From Plakobranchus ocellatus (lineage: Eukaryota; Mollusca; Gastropoda; Plakobranchidae), in contig BLXT01004610.1 of assembly GCA_019648995.1 (NCBI GenBank), positions 4,609,530 to 4,642,581 of the forward strand: a DNA stretch of 33,052 nucleotides, read 5' to 3'. Positions 1 through 11,242 of the stretch are shown here, in pieces (position 1 is the first letter of the stretch; every line of letters begins with the position of its first letter). A program made the translations under genes and the position numbers. Below the pieces are notes generated by a model that ran no database searches, was not told the DNA's origin, and worked only from the letters and a program-made list of their open reading frames with translations.

Positions 1-1
1 G

Positions 2-30
<29 letters not shown>
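1..30. repeat. Poly-G run at window edge
   Basis: Thirty G in a row. It could be a real homopolymer or a sequencing/assembly artefact. Confidence 0.9.
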
Positions 31-34
<4 letters not shown>

Positions 35-900
35 TATTTGCATAGCCTGCAGGACTTAATTTTTTTTTTTAAGTTTTCGATATAAAATTTTGCTAGTTTT
101 AAAAAAGAAATAATTTTCTCTAGCAATGATTGTCTTCGAGGCCCAAAATGATTATAAGAAGGTAATTTTTTTTAAAGCAAGGAAAACAGTTTGAAACAAC
201 TCTCATTCTTCACCATCATCCACCTTTCCTGTTGACCTTTAAGTCTGGAGTAAATAAAAATCATTCTGGAACACCCTTATTACACAGCTCTTCATTTGCA
301 ATAACTATGAGGGTTTTCTTTTTCACTTTGTCTACAAGTTGAGGAGCAAAAATTCACAAAAGTTCTTTTTTTAATCCACAATACATCTGGGGTTGAGAGG
401 ACTCTTTTCTTGTAATTTTCATATTGTTACCTAACTGAAAGAAATATTTTTGACGAGATTTTAGTGTGAGGCTTTACTCATCCAAATTAATGTGAGCTCA
501 TAACAAGTACAGTGCCTCTGCTTAAATAATTCAAAAGCCTGATAGAAAATAGAATATATAATAATATATATGCTGAAGTTCTTACAACTGAGGTTGGGGC
601 TCCAAAGAGTGGGCGATCTAATGGGTCTCGCTCTCGATGATCCATCTCTGCTTTTTCTTGGGCCTAAAAATGTATTTCACTTGAGGCAGGTTTTGTTATT
701 TTCAATTGACCGATTCTTTGTCCCCAACATTAAAAAAGAGATTTTGTAGCTAGGACATCAGTTCATTCAGCACTGAGGATACAAAATTGTTTCAAAGGTC
801 TTTCGTCAAATGATAAATGTATCTGCAGAGAAGAAAAGACTTGTAAAAAAAAAAAGAAAGTGAAAGAATTGGTTAGAAATAGAGGTTTCATAAATTAATA

Positions 901-1010
901 TAGGCCCATCTTGTTTTCCCAAACGCTTGAATAAATAAAGTCCCACCTTATTTTCCTGAAGGCTTTATTTTATAAAGAAAGAGAAAGAGAGAAATCAGTA
1001 AGAAAGATCG
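901..1010. repeat. Dispersed repeat family, copy 1
   Basis: Shares CTTATTTTCCTGAA(G/C)GCTTTATTTT followed by a GAGAGA-rich segment with copies at 1450-1560 and 4217-4300, and more weakly with 6270-6450. No coding capacity seen. Confidence 0.5.
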
Positions 1011-1342
1011 ACCATGGGGCTGTGAGTCAAGAGCGGTAGGTCTACAGATAGATTGAGATAATATGGACATTTATTTATAACATTGTCTACTAAAAACAGA
1101 CACCAACTTTTAAGGAAAGGAATAAGAAAAGAAAAAAAAACAGATTAGCACACAAGATAATTTATTGGTCTAGACAGTTGCAGTTAAAATATACGGAAAG
1201 GGGACCCATGCTTCTAAATCTACCTTCATCAGCTATTAATGATATGAAGAGGTCGGGGGTTAATGATAATATTGTTATAAATTGTGAGAAAGTAGCACAA
1301 TTTACATTAAATAATTTGGCTTACGAGTCAGTAACTTGTGAA

Positions 1343-1560
1343 GGCAGAATAAAAATGACAACACTCATATACTCATACTCAGCTGATGAAGTAAGTAGTG
1401 CTTACATCCCAAGTTTTTGGAAAAATAGTCACTTCGTAATATTTATTATGGCCTACCTTATTTTCTCAAACGTTCGGATTCCTTTTAATTATAGTCAAAC
1501 TTTATTTCCATAGAAAATGAGAGTTCAGTAATACAGGCATACTCGTACTCATATTGCAGG
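1343..1560. repeat. Dispersed repeat family, copy 2
   Basis: Has ACTCATACTCAGCTGATGAAG, then CCTTATTTTCTCAAACG, then ACAGGCATACTCGTACTCAT. The same blocks recur at 4217-4300. Confidence 0.5.
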
Positions 1561-1669
1561 GGTCTCTTAAAGTGCTATTGCATTCGGTTTGCCTGAAAAA
1601 ATTTTTGAAAAATTGTCACTTCGATATAGGTAGGCCTAGTTGAATTATGATTACTATATTGACTGCTCT

Positions 1670-1842
1670 TAGTCATCTAGATCTATAGATCAACACAAAT
1701 TGAAAAGGTGGTGGGTTGGATTCAGATCACATATATATTAAAATTGACTTGATCTATATCTAGATTTAAACTATTTCCCCCACATATAGTCACATTTTAA
1801 ATAAAGGAGGCATAGAATCTAATCTAGATCTAGATTATTACA
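1670..1842. repeat. AGATCT/TCTAGA hexamer repeat cluster
   Basis: Several short palindromic runs such as ATCTAGATCTATAGATC and AATCTAGATCTAGATT within 170 bp. Confidence 0.7.
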
Positions 1843-1937
1843 TTTCTTCTCCTACCCTGGGCTAAGGCACTGAAAACTGCGATATCAATAGATCTAATCC
1901 TCATTTACAATGTTATTTGCAGACAGGTACAAAAATT

Positions 1938-2179
1938 GGTAATCCTTACCATCTGCGGTCCCTGCGGTGTTTGTTTAGGCCTACCGATAATATTGACGAA
2001 ATGAAGTGATTTTAGTTGATAGGGTCCGATCTAGAAAAAAAAACTCGAGAGATCTTATGAAATTGTGTGTCATTTTCACACTATCGCATTTGATATCCAA
2101 ATCGGACGAATCAACTAAAACCCGTTTATTTTCGACAGATTTATCGGTTTCGTAGGGACCGCAGATGTTAAGGATTACC
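1938..2179. mobile_element. 242-bp MITE with long inverted repeats and perfect 8-bp target duplication
   Basis: CAAAAATT occurs immediately outside both ends (1930-1937 and 2180-2187). The ends are inverted repeats beginning GGTAATCCTTA(C/A)CATCTGC; 27 of the first 30 positions match, and weaker pairing (CCGATAAT, GTTTTAGTTGAT, GTCCGAT) extends to nearly the whole length. No coding capacity. An 8-bp duplication suits hAT, Merlin or P families; the end sequence does not decide between them. Confidence 0.8.
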
Positions 2180-2199
2180 CAAAAATTGATTAATTTAAT

Positions 2200-3680
2200 G
2201 ATCTATAATTAATCAAACCTTCTTAGGAGTTAGGAATCTAGAACTAGACTTCAACTTGTTAGTGTTGTTAGATCTTGTCACTTTTGACATTTGTTCGTGA
2301 ACCTATCGCCTGGATTTCTGTATGTTTTTGGTCTTGTGAGTCTGTTAGCTGTTTGTGGCAGTACATTTTACTGCTAATGACTATTCTTTACAGTGTGTAA
2401 TTTTTTTCCCATAGAGTTTCATATAGATCTATAGCACTAGAAAAGGAAAGGAATTCAGAACTTAAGAGGAATGGGGAAGAGTTTAAAACAATAAGCTGAG
2501 GGCAAAATCAGGTTATCTGAGATAGGATTAATCTCATTTAGGAGAAGGGAGAAAACAATTCTGTTACTTAAGATCATCAAGATAAGCGAAAAATGCGTGA
2601 ATCGATTTTAGTTTAAGTCGATGGAAATTAACAGTTTCATTTTCGTGAATAAGTTTAAGCTAATAACAAATATATTCGATTTTTTTTCTTCTTTTCTGAC
2701 AGGCCCACAGGTATTTCGTAAATCATATACCACTTTTCTCTCTTGAAAAAGAGCATTGATACAGGATTAATATGTTTGATTACTAAATATTATCATCGCA
2801 AAGCGATAAAACGGAAAACAAATTAATGATAAATGGTACGGAAATAAAAATTTAACATTCATAAAAAAAGGCCTCAATATTACACACTTATGCAAATAGT
2901 GTAATTCAAGAACAACCCTTCTTTCAACAAGTTAATAAGCCATCGTCACATTTTCTCGCACTGTGCTCTATCATGCTCGGTTTCATAATCCACCTGGCGC
3001 AAGATGAGGAGAGGCAAAAGGATTCTACTCGATTCTATGTCTAACAGCTAGGGGGCTAGTCGTCGGTCTATTTCGGCCGCCTGGATTTTTTTTTAGGGGG
3101 TTGGTGGGACTGGTGTGCTATATGAATAGTTATAAAGTAGGAGCTGCAATGTGTAGGAGCCTGGGAGTAGATGGATTCAAAAACAAAGAGTATGCATTTA
3201 TATGGGATTGATCCGACATGCTAAAAACATAAACCATGGTCGTTATATTGTAAAATATAAGTTAATATATGAAAATATAGTGACTGTTTTCTGAAACCTA
3301 CATTAGGTCTTGAATCATATAATATAAATTGGACTCAAGTTAATCGTGTAAAAAAAAAAACTTGGGATATAATCTTGACTTAGAGGACTTATTTGACAAT
3401 TTTTAATAAATCAAGCATTTTGTTTTAGCAGCACTAAGGATCAACGACTTCAGTATAACGAATGCAATTTTGATTTTCACCCACAGAAGAGCTTAGAAAA
3501 AAAAAACAAAAAACATTGCCATCATTAAATGTAATTGTTTCGTGTGTGTTTCGTGAAGAGTTGTTCTATTTCTTTCGACTCACAAGAGGGAAGAGTAAGT
3601 TTGTTCAAATACAAAAATTGCCCTTATATTAATTGCAAATTATGCGATTACACCTAAATTTAGATATGTACGTGAACATT
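2200..3680. other. Non-coding AT-rich stretch
   Basis: No open frame of note, RNA gene or clear mobile element. A slightly GC-richer patch lies near 2990-3100. Confidence 0.6.
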
Positions 3681-3689
3681 CACACAAAG

Positions 3690-3842
3690 AATCTAGATCT
3701 AGATCTAGTCTAAACTAGACACTCTAGAGTTGAACGAGATCAAAACCTAGATCTAGATTAGTCTGTGCTTAGATCTAGATTTAGAGTCCAGAATCTAGAT
3801 CTAGATTTCTAGGTTCTAGATCTAGAAATCTAGATTAAGATC
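3690..3842. repeat. AGATCT/TCTAGA hexamer repeat, largest cluster
   Basis: About 150 bp rich in the 6-bp unit AGATCT (ATCTAGATCTAGATCTAG and variants), largely self-complementary. It continues in shorter runs at 3948-3976. Confidence 0.85.
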
Positions 3843-3913
3843 CAAGCCCTTTTTTTTTTTTAAGTGAAATAAGAGTCTAATTGTTCTTTTCAACATTATT
3901 TGTAGGCGCTTGT

Positions 3914-4154
3914 TCGTTTGTTCCCACCCCGACTTTTTATATAGGCCTAGATCTAGATCTAGGCCTAGATTCTAGCAATATTATCAGATCTGGCTCAATG
4001 TTCATAGGCTATCGACGAAATGGAAGAGGTCGCAGGCCAAGTTATAATGAAAATAGTATTATTTTCATGCAAAATCTACACAATTTGACACCTTTTTCAA
4101 TTACTCCTGACCTATCGGAATAGCTATATTAAAACTCGGGGTGGGAACAAACGA
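3914..4154. repeat. Foldback with 19-bp perfect inverted repeats
   Basis: TCGTTTGTTCCCACCCCGA at 3914-3932 recurs as its exact complement at 4136-4154, with an AGATCT run and unique sequence between. It could be a small MITE; no target duplication was evident. The 80-codon frame at 3881-4123 lies inside it and reads the hexamer as Leu-Asp pairs. Confidence 0.65.
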
Positions 4155-4216
4155 AAAACACCCAATTTTATTGTTACTCTGTGTTTTTAATCAAATCCGA
4201 ATTTGGATAATTATAA

Positions 4217-4302
4217 GGTCGACCTCATTTTCCTGAACGCTTTATTTTTTATATATGTAGAGAGAGAATTCAATAGCACCGCCATACTCATACTCAGTAA
4301 AG
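4217..4302. repeat. Dispersed repeat family, copy 3
   Basis: CTCATTTTCCTGAACGCTTT, GAGAGAGAATTCAATAG and CCATACTCATACTCAG match copies 1 and 2 in order. Confidence 0.5.
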
Positions 4303-4429
4303 GGTTCAGCCGAACTGCCGCTGGGAGCTGGTGGATCATGGGGCGCCTGATGCCAGTGTTGATTTGTTCAGGTGGCTGGGGCTGGACTGAAAAGTCTAGA
4401 TCTAGTCAATGACTCATCCAGCATGTTAC

Positions 4430-4720
4430 ATTTAGCGTAGGCCCACACTATAGGCGACGCAACTTGTCATGGCTAACTTGAAGGACTGATGTCGCAGTTA
4501 CTGTGCGCTATCCACTGACAAGTTAGCCTGATAATTTGCGTAACAAGACTGGCCTCGTGTTTCGCGGGACGACAGTCAGTAGAGTTATGCGGGGTCGCGT
4601 AATGGAACCCCCCATTCCCTTATCCGACAGAGCCACTGACGTAACACCAGGTGTAAAACACAGGATAGCTCCAACGTTCCGACAAGTACTAGTAGCCGAA
4701 TTGGTGTGCGCTCGCAATAA
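4430..4720. promoter_or_regulatory. CpG-rich patch, candidate promoter of the TATDN2-like gene
   Basis: This ~290-bp stretch holds roughly two dozen CpG dinucleotides, far denser than its AT-rich surroundings, and includes a CRE/ATF-like TGACGTAA near 4636. The first coding exon has an acceptor at 8144, so an upstream non-coding exon is required and this is the best nearby candidate. The open frames on both strands here (4523-4883) look like side effects of the base composition. Confidence 0.3.
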
Positions 4721-5105
4721 AAAAAGAAAGTGTTTCAAAACATGTATTGTTGGACACCTGAGCTGCTGCCTCCAATGTGGGCCTACGCTTAAAGCCACAA
4801 ATTTAGTATTTTTGCTAGCATACACACAGCTAGGCAAGCCAACTCTACAGAGCATTTGGTTTCAGTTTCAGTCAACTAGATAGTCTGACACTAGACCTAC
4901 GAGCCTAGACCACACAACAATCTGATCCATTGCCACAATATCATTCTGCTATACCAGAGTTAACCCACATATCACACAAAACACCTACAGAATGGATGGC
5001 CTACAGATACAACTACTAGATCTAGATTCTTGCTTGGCCTGAAGATCGAAGGGAAAATAGGTCATCACAAAAAATTATGGGAAAAAACCCCACATATTTC
5101 ACATA

Positions 5106-6054
5106 CAGTGGAACACGTTTAAACCAAAATTCTAGGGAATAAGATTTCTATTTTGATTTAAACATATTTTGGTTTAAGCATAGTGCATTAAATAAGTAAG
5201 ATTAAAAGGAGAGTAACCATCTTCCGAAATATTAAGTTAAATCAATCCCACCCATCGTCACACCACAATGTGAATGAACACACCTATCCACGAATCTTTC
5301 TCTTTCTTATCCATTTCTCTATCTCCTTCTCTTTCCTTTTCAATTAAGAGGTTATTGCGCCTGTTATCGATGCAGTATAATAGAGCTCCCACAACTTCAA
5401 CATCGCCACAGTAAGATTTCCGGTCCTGAAGTCTCTACTTTTACAATTTAATAATCACCAAAGTTTTCTGGTACTGAAGTTCTCAGCAAGACAGATGGCT
5501 TTATTACTGGCTGTGATGCAAGTGTCTCTACTTGTACAATTTAATCATCGCCTAAGTTTTCCGATATTGAAGTTATCCACAAGATTTATAACTGGCTGTG
5601 ATGTAACAGTGTTTGCTTAGCTTAGTACTGACGAGACATATAGACATGTAGGAAGTGCCTGGCATGGTCCTGCTGCGTAACTGGGTGGTGGAAGAGAAGG
5701 CCCATGGGCAGGTGTGTGCACTAGACCTAGCCAGACATCAGGCCTGGACATCTGCAGTGTGAGGTACCGGTAACTAACAGTAATGGGTTTGTGTGGAGTA
5801 ATGCGAGAAAGAAAGGGAAGGGCAAGGTGTGTTAAAAAAAAAAAAAGTTTTTTTTTTTCATGTGTTGATTGGACAGTGACTGGGCTTTCCCAGTAGTTTT
5901 TATTTCGCTTTAGCGATAGTTTGGTAGCCAACGCTTTCGGTTCACCGCATGTGTAATAAGAAAGAATAAGAGGAAAAACGGAAAGCTCTTCAATTTCTTT
6001 TTGGTTTAGCCGTTTTTTCGGTTCAGCCTTTTTCGGTTTAGGTGTGGTCTACTG
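5106..6054. mobile_element. Non-autonomous pogo/mariner-type element with TA target duplication
   Basis: TA at 5104-5105 and 6055-6056 flank 949 bp. The left end CAGTGGAACACGTTTAAACC and the right end read inward CAGTAGACCACACCTAAACC match at 18 of the first 24 positions. Inside lie two tandem ~88-bp units (about 5431-5606) and GGTTTAGCC/GGTTCAGCC subterminal repeats near the right end. No transposase. CAGTRGA ends with TA suit the Tigger/pogo group. Confidence 0.7.
5431..5606. repeat. Two diverged tandem ~88-bp repeats
   Basis: Each unit has GTCTCTACTT(T/G)TACAATTTAA, then AAGTTTTC, TGAAGTT, and ends ACTGGCTGTGATG. A partial third copy (TTTCCGGTCCTGAAGT) precedes them at about 5417. Confidence 0.7.
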
Positions 6055-6056
6055 TA

Positions 6057-8144
6057 GTTTCCTCCAATATTTTGTCTCAGATATATATATTATGAATTAG
6101 ATAAATTCAAATATGAGTGTTAAATCACAGCCCTTCCACCAGGCTAGAGCTTAAAAAAGTAGCCCTAACCGTTTACACTAACCGTGGCTGGTGCCAACGA
6201 CTGGCTGAGCACCAGAAGATGTTAGCATCAGCCTCGATTACATGGGTTTTATGATGGCATGAGGTCTTCTTTAAAGTAAGCAGTGCCTAAGTTGCGTTCA
6301 GGAAAATAATGACTGGACCTATTTTCCTGAGTCTTGGAGAAAATAGTTGCTTCATAATTATTATTCGGGGACAGATCCAATGACTTCTAGAGTCTTCATC
6401 AACTGCCGGTGAAATGTTGAGGTCGGGGGCGAAAAAATTATGAAGATAACATGTGAAAATACTAAAGTGGTGGGCCTCCTATATTATTATAAATAACTAT
6501 GTTGAATTCTTTGTTTTGTCTGCAGCTGATGAAGGTAAATTTAGATCTAATCTAGAGAAGTCTCTGGATTTGAAATGTAACATTCATAATGCCTATTGTC
6601 AAGTTCATACAGTCCTATTTTGCTTTCTGAACAGAGATTTTTAATTTTGCAGATCATAGCTAAAGGTACCAAATCGTCCAAGGTCTCACAAAGATAATAC
6701 CCCATCTTTTCTCTTTTTAAAGTTATTTATTTTTGCGAAATTCTATTGTCCCATCTTAGCTAATGTGTCAAGTACGAACTTGAATGCTACACATTTGTGA
6801 TTTAAGCTAATGATTTCTGGTTCATTACCCAAAGCAAAGAGGGCAATATAGTCAGGATTACCAACTTCCACATATTGAGAATGCTGGCCCATATTCAAAC
6901 ATAGGCTTGGGTCAAGGATTTTTGAAGTCCAAGTCAGAGCAGAAACTTTTTTCCGTCTTTAAATCCACCTCCTAAACAGTATGTGGCACAGGAAATGATG
7001 TTTGTCATCCACCTACAGGAGAAAGTGTTCGATCACTTGTTCCAATTTCAGATCACACATCCAATGCAGAGGCGATGATCTTAGGATACATTGTAGAGTT
7101 ATTTTTTATGTCTCTTGCAGATTCCTTTGGCAAATTGATTCAAGAAACTCGCAGAAATCCTAAGTCTATCAATAGCCTGTTTTTGTCCAGGCAAACTTTT
7201 TCCAATCAACTGAATTATGTTATTTTCTATAGGCTTTAAAAAAAAAAAAAAAAACTATTTAATAATAATAATGAAAAAGTTAAATATCACATTCTTGGCA
7301 AAAATATCCAGACTATCTGATTTAAAACCATCCTAGGGTCATTAATGCTCAAATTCATCTTAGTGGCTGCAATAATTTCATTATTTGAAATACTGCTCCA
7401 TGGATGTTTCATGAATTGAGAGTTGAACTGATGCCACAGTGCCTCCAAATGGCTTTATTTCCAGCATTGATAAACTTAGGTTTTCTCACATCTTTGGCGA
7501 TCACAATGTGCACCACCCGGAAAATCCTTGGTATTTTTAATGTTTTTTTTGGGGGTTTTTTTGGAACTATCATGATACTTAATACATCCAGAGACAAGAA
7601 AAGAGCACACATTAAAAATTTTATGCCTCCATAAGACGTGTCTAGTCATTGAAAAAAAGCTTGCTTTATGTTATGAATCCGCCTATCTGTTAGAATGGAA
7701 AAATAAACAGAACTGTGAATGCCATGTAACACATATCATGTTTAAACCATGACTTTCCTTATTTAATAGAAGCTGAAGCTTTATTCTTCAAAGTTTTGAC
7801 ACTTTCTACAAAGGTCAATACACTTCTCATTAAATTAAATCAAGAATATGGTTGAAATTTGACACATTTGTCATTTTGGGGGGGTTGAACCTTTTATATA
7901 TATATATTATATCTTTCTCTCCAATCCAGCAGACTTGTCAGTAAATACATAACAGTAGTATCCTTTTGTATCACTGCCGTGGCACCTAAACTTAATTCAT
8001 GCATTCTTAAGTAACTTCTTTAGATATTGCTTGTAAAGAGGATTGCAATTTAAACAAAAAACAAAAAAGATGATGGCAAATATTGTCATGTATAATTTAT
8101 TATTTACTTCAACCTTTATTTGTTCTTCACCCTTTCCTTTGCAG
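6057..8144. other. Upstream intron or intergenic sequence, no gene seen
   Basis: AT-rich, with A runs at about 7238-7254 and a TA run near 7897-7913. It probably lies in the intron before the first coding exon. The open frames here (up to 76 codons) show no recognisable domain. Confidence 0.6.
6270..6450. repeat. Dispersed repeat family, possible diverged copy 4
   Basis: Carries CCTATTTTCCTGAGTC, a GTTGCTTCATAATTATTATTC block like 1433-1449, and GAGGTCGGGGGCG like 1250-1261. Order and identity are weaker than in the other copies. Confidence 0.35.
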
Positions 8145-11100
8145 GTTTATATATCATACTAGTACCCACTTTTAATGCACAATCTGGCTCAGCATGGAAT
8201 ATCCACCAAGTGGTAGAACATCTGCTCGAGATAGCAGACAAAAATCTCACCTATTCTCCAAAGCAATGTCTTTGTCAGAAAATACTCAGGGCCAAAAAAG
8301 AATTTTCCAAAAGTCTTTTTTGAGTCTCATTCCTCCAAAATCTGAAAACAGTAGAAATTTCAAAGACTCTGATGAAGGATCCAAAAGGAAGGGCCCTTCA
8401 ACAATTGTCAATAACCCAGATTTTGAATTGAAACCTATAGCTTGTGCAAGCACCCCAGTTCGGATTGAAGAAAGCGTTCATGTTTCCAGCCAAAGTGGCA
8501 TGACTTCCAATCATGCAAAAAATTCTTCTCATCTGACCAAATTCAACTTAGGTAAGGAAAATAAAAATCAGAAGCCTTTGTCAAAAACCCCTTCCAGGGG
8601 AAGAGGAAGAGGACTGCTCAAATACAAAACTCAAAAAATGAGCCAAAGTGAGTCATTGCTTGAAAAAAGTTGGGATTTGGTAGGTGAGCCACACTTTCCA
8701 ACTGGCACCAGTAATAATCTGTCTTCAGAGGGGCCTGAGTTTGCCCAAAATGCCAAAGATTTAAAAAGGCATGGTAATATCGAAGACTTTGAGTTTGAGG
8801 ATGCCATAGAACAAAATGCAGCAACGGCAGAACTCCCCGATTTGATCATTTGCCAGTCAGAAAGCAAGAGTAATTTCACAGGATCCCACAATTACCATTC
8901 TGATGTATTTGTACATGAAACAGGTAGAAACCATGACTTGAAATATGCACCAACTTCAGAGCAGGTCAACTCAGCACAAAAACCACATGATCTGTCTAGC
9001 CTTGGATCTGATCAGCAAGTGCACAAAATGCAGCCTATTGCCTCAGATGACATATCAGCCAATCGTGAAATGAAAGAAACTTTGAGTTTGAGAGATCATG
9101 ACCTTTTGCAAGCCATGAATCTGGGGTCTCAGGAGATAAAAACTGTCATCAATCACTCCCGAATAGCTTCCAAGAATCATTCCACCCAAAAATCACAAAA
9201 GGGCGCTGAGAACAAGCCCGTTATAAAAGGCATAGAAAGCAAGCAGAAAACAGAACGGAAACTTGCAAATACTGCAAATACTCCCAAAAAGAAGCTTGAG
9301 AAAGTTCATCATCCAATTTCAAAATCCTATTCACCTTATGAAACCAAACAAAGCATTTTGTTTTCAAAGAATAGTCAAAAAGAGGACTGGGATACAGAGT
9401 TGTCAATAAATACTAGCATAAAAATGCCACTAGCTCATGATGATGGTTCAGCAAGAAAGATAGACAACAATAGAGTTGTGGAGACACAGCCTTTACCACT
9501 ATCTGAACAGGACAATGTTCAGCAGGTATTAGCTGTCACACAAAATTTTTCAGGGTACAATAATTGTCTGCAAATTTCAGACAAAAAAGTGAAAGCTGCA
9601 AATCCTTTTGACAGAGAAAACAGCAAGCAGCACACCAATAGGGAGGAGCTTTGCTCTTCTGTTAATGAAAAAGTGGCTGCTCTTTATCATACCTTTCAGT
9701 GCGAAAAAAATGTCAGGGCAATAGAAGTTTCTGAAAAATGTCCAGCAAATTTAAAGACTCCCATGAATAAGAGCAAATTAGAATATTACAAACTAGGGAA
9801 TGCAGACATTGCAAAGATTGACTTTCCAAACTGTGGTAATCTTAGTGAACAGACAAACTTTGAAACAATGGATGCAACTTTGATGCGTGGATCTATGGAC
9901 AGTGAAAGATGTGTAAAAGTAAAACCTATGGCATCTGTAGGTAAAGGTGAAGAACCAGATCAGAGACACTTGAGCTGTACAAACAATATCCACAGGCTTT
10001 TGAAAGAGACTGACAATGAAAGTTTCAGCAGAGAACCCATTAGATTAACTGGCAAAAGGTGCATAAAGGAAAATTTGAGTGAGTCGGTAGATTTTGCAAG
10101 CATAAAAAACGAACAGGACAGTGCAATCACAAGTAACAATTTTGGTAAGGACCACTTGAGCAAACACGTAAAGCACAACCCTCATCAAAGCTCCACTACC
10201 TTTGGTGACTGTCATGAGCAACTAAAAGACTCAAGCATGACATTGACTAATGTGTCTGCCGCTAACAACCAAACTGAAAAAATGGAGGTCAATCTGGCTG
10301 GTGATGAAGACCTGTGTGCCCTCAAACTTGGAAATGTTACCATTTCAGACAAAGGTCTTAAAAATTTAGATAAAACACAGCTTGATTGTACAAAAGAAGA
10401 TTTTATATGTGAAAAGTTGGCCAAAGCTCATTCAGCCAGTACAACAAGCTCAGCTTTGAATAGGCCTAAAGCTGAGTCTGTTGGTTCCTCTGACATTTGC
10501 TCAAAGTCATCATCTGAGATTGTGAACAGCGCGTCAGATTTCAGCAGTGAACAAGACATTGGTATTGACTCGCAGAGTGAATCTGAATTCTCATCCCATC
10601 TAAACACAAACCAGAATGCTTCATATGGCTATTGTCCTCATACAATGTCTGAAACATTACCCTCATGCTCTCTTCCTCAATATTTTATACAGACAGCAGC
10701 ACATAGTTTTAACTCTCAGGATGAACGTGATGCTTCAGAATGTGAAAATGGACAGTTTCATAGCCCTGTAACAAGCACTAGCTATTTAAAAAAATTGTGG
10801 GTACCAATTGAGGAATTTTCAGAGGAAAATATCAATATCTTAGATTTTCTGCAACTATGCTCAGGAGAAGTGAAGACCTATAATCACAATATGCAATTTA
10901 AAGACTCTGGATCTCTTTATGCTGTCATCAGTGTAGATTTGCAGTACTGTCCACCATCCAGCCATCTCTATAATACAAGTGGATCAACTTTCCACAGCTA
11001 TTGCCCCACATATGCTTCTCCTGAATATATCCAGGTACCATCACATCCAGGTTGGAACTTCACCAAAGAGTGGTTTGCCTATCAGTCTGAACACAGAGAT

Positions 11101-11242
11101 ATATCCAGGACTGAAGGCAGGGCAATATGTACACCAGAAGGATTTTGGGTTCCTCCTCAACAGGGTGTATCTTGCATCCCTGACTATTCTCGGCATCCAC
11201 CACCAGCTTTTGCCCTCAATGCAGGAATGCGTTCATGTACTA
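8145..11242 (+). CDS. TATDN2: TATDN2-like exon with start codon (first coding exon)
   Basis: A strong acceptor (long pyrimidine tract ending TTTGCAG at 8144) opens this 3.1-kb exon, and GTAAGT at 11243 closes it. The ATG at 8194 is chosen because an in-frame TAA lies at 8173-8175 and its context is strong (A at -3, G at +4). The exon encodes residues 1-1016 plus the first base of codon 1017. The protein is low-complexity-like and hydrophilic with many Ser, Asn, Lys and Glu. A Lys-Thr-Pro then RGRGRG segment at residues 131-140 could bind nucleic acid or be a methylation site, which is inference. The last ~100 residues are richer in Tyr, Pro, His and Trp. I recognise no known domain. The acceptor at 8144 means at least one non-coding first exon lies upstream. 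Confidence 0.88.
8175..8216 (+). promoter_or_regulatory. Short uORF overlapping the TATDN2-like start codon
   Basis: An ATG at 8175 in weak context (T at -3, C at +4) opens a 13-residue frame that ends at TAG 8214-8216, past the main ATG at 8194, which has a strong context. Scanning ribosomes would mostly skip it, but any that start there cannot reach the main start by simple reinitiation. Effect on translation is inference. Confidence 0.5.

Larger units (their letters stand above)
31..1929. other. Non-coding stretch with dispersed repeats
   Basis: No coding gene supported. It contains members of a dispersed repeat family (near 901-1010 and 1343-1560) and AGATCT-type repeats from about 1670 to 1840. 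The 111-codon frame at 1178-1513 overlaps the repeat and shows no recognisable domain. Confidence 0.6.

Noticed and set aside
3881-4123. 80-codon frame with Leu-Asp repeats
   Set aside because: It reads through the AGATCT repeat inside a foldback.
4523-4883. Overlapping ~110-codon frames on both strands
   Set aside because: Both strands are open because the patch is GC-richer and stop-poor. Neither frame shows a known domain or splice context.
6523-6533. Micro-exon-like CTGCAG|CTGATGAAG|GTAAAT
   Set aside because: The same CAGCTGATGAAG block occurs in a dispersed repeat near 1380, and no frame joins it to the gene.
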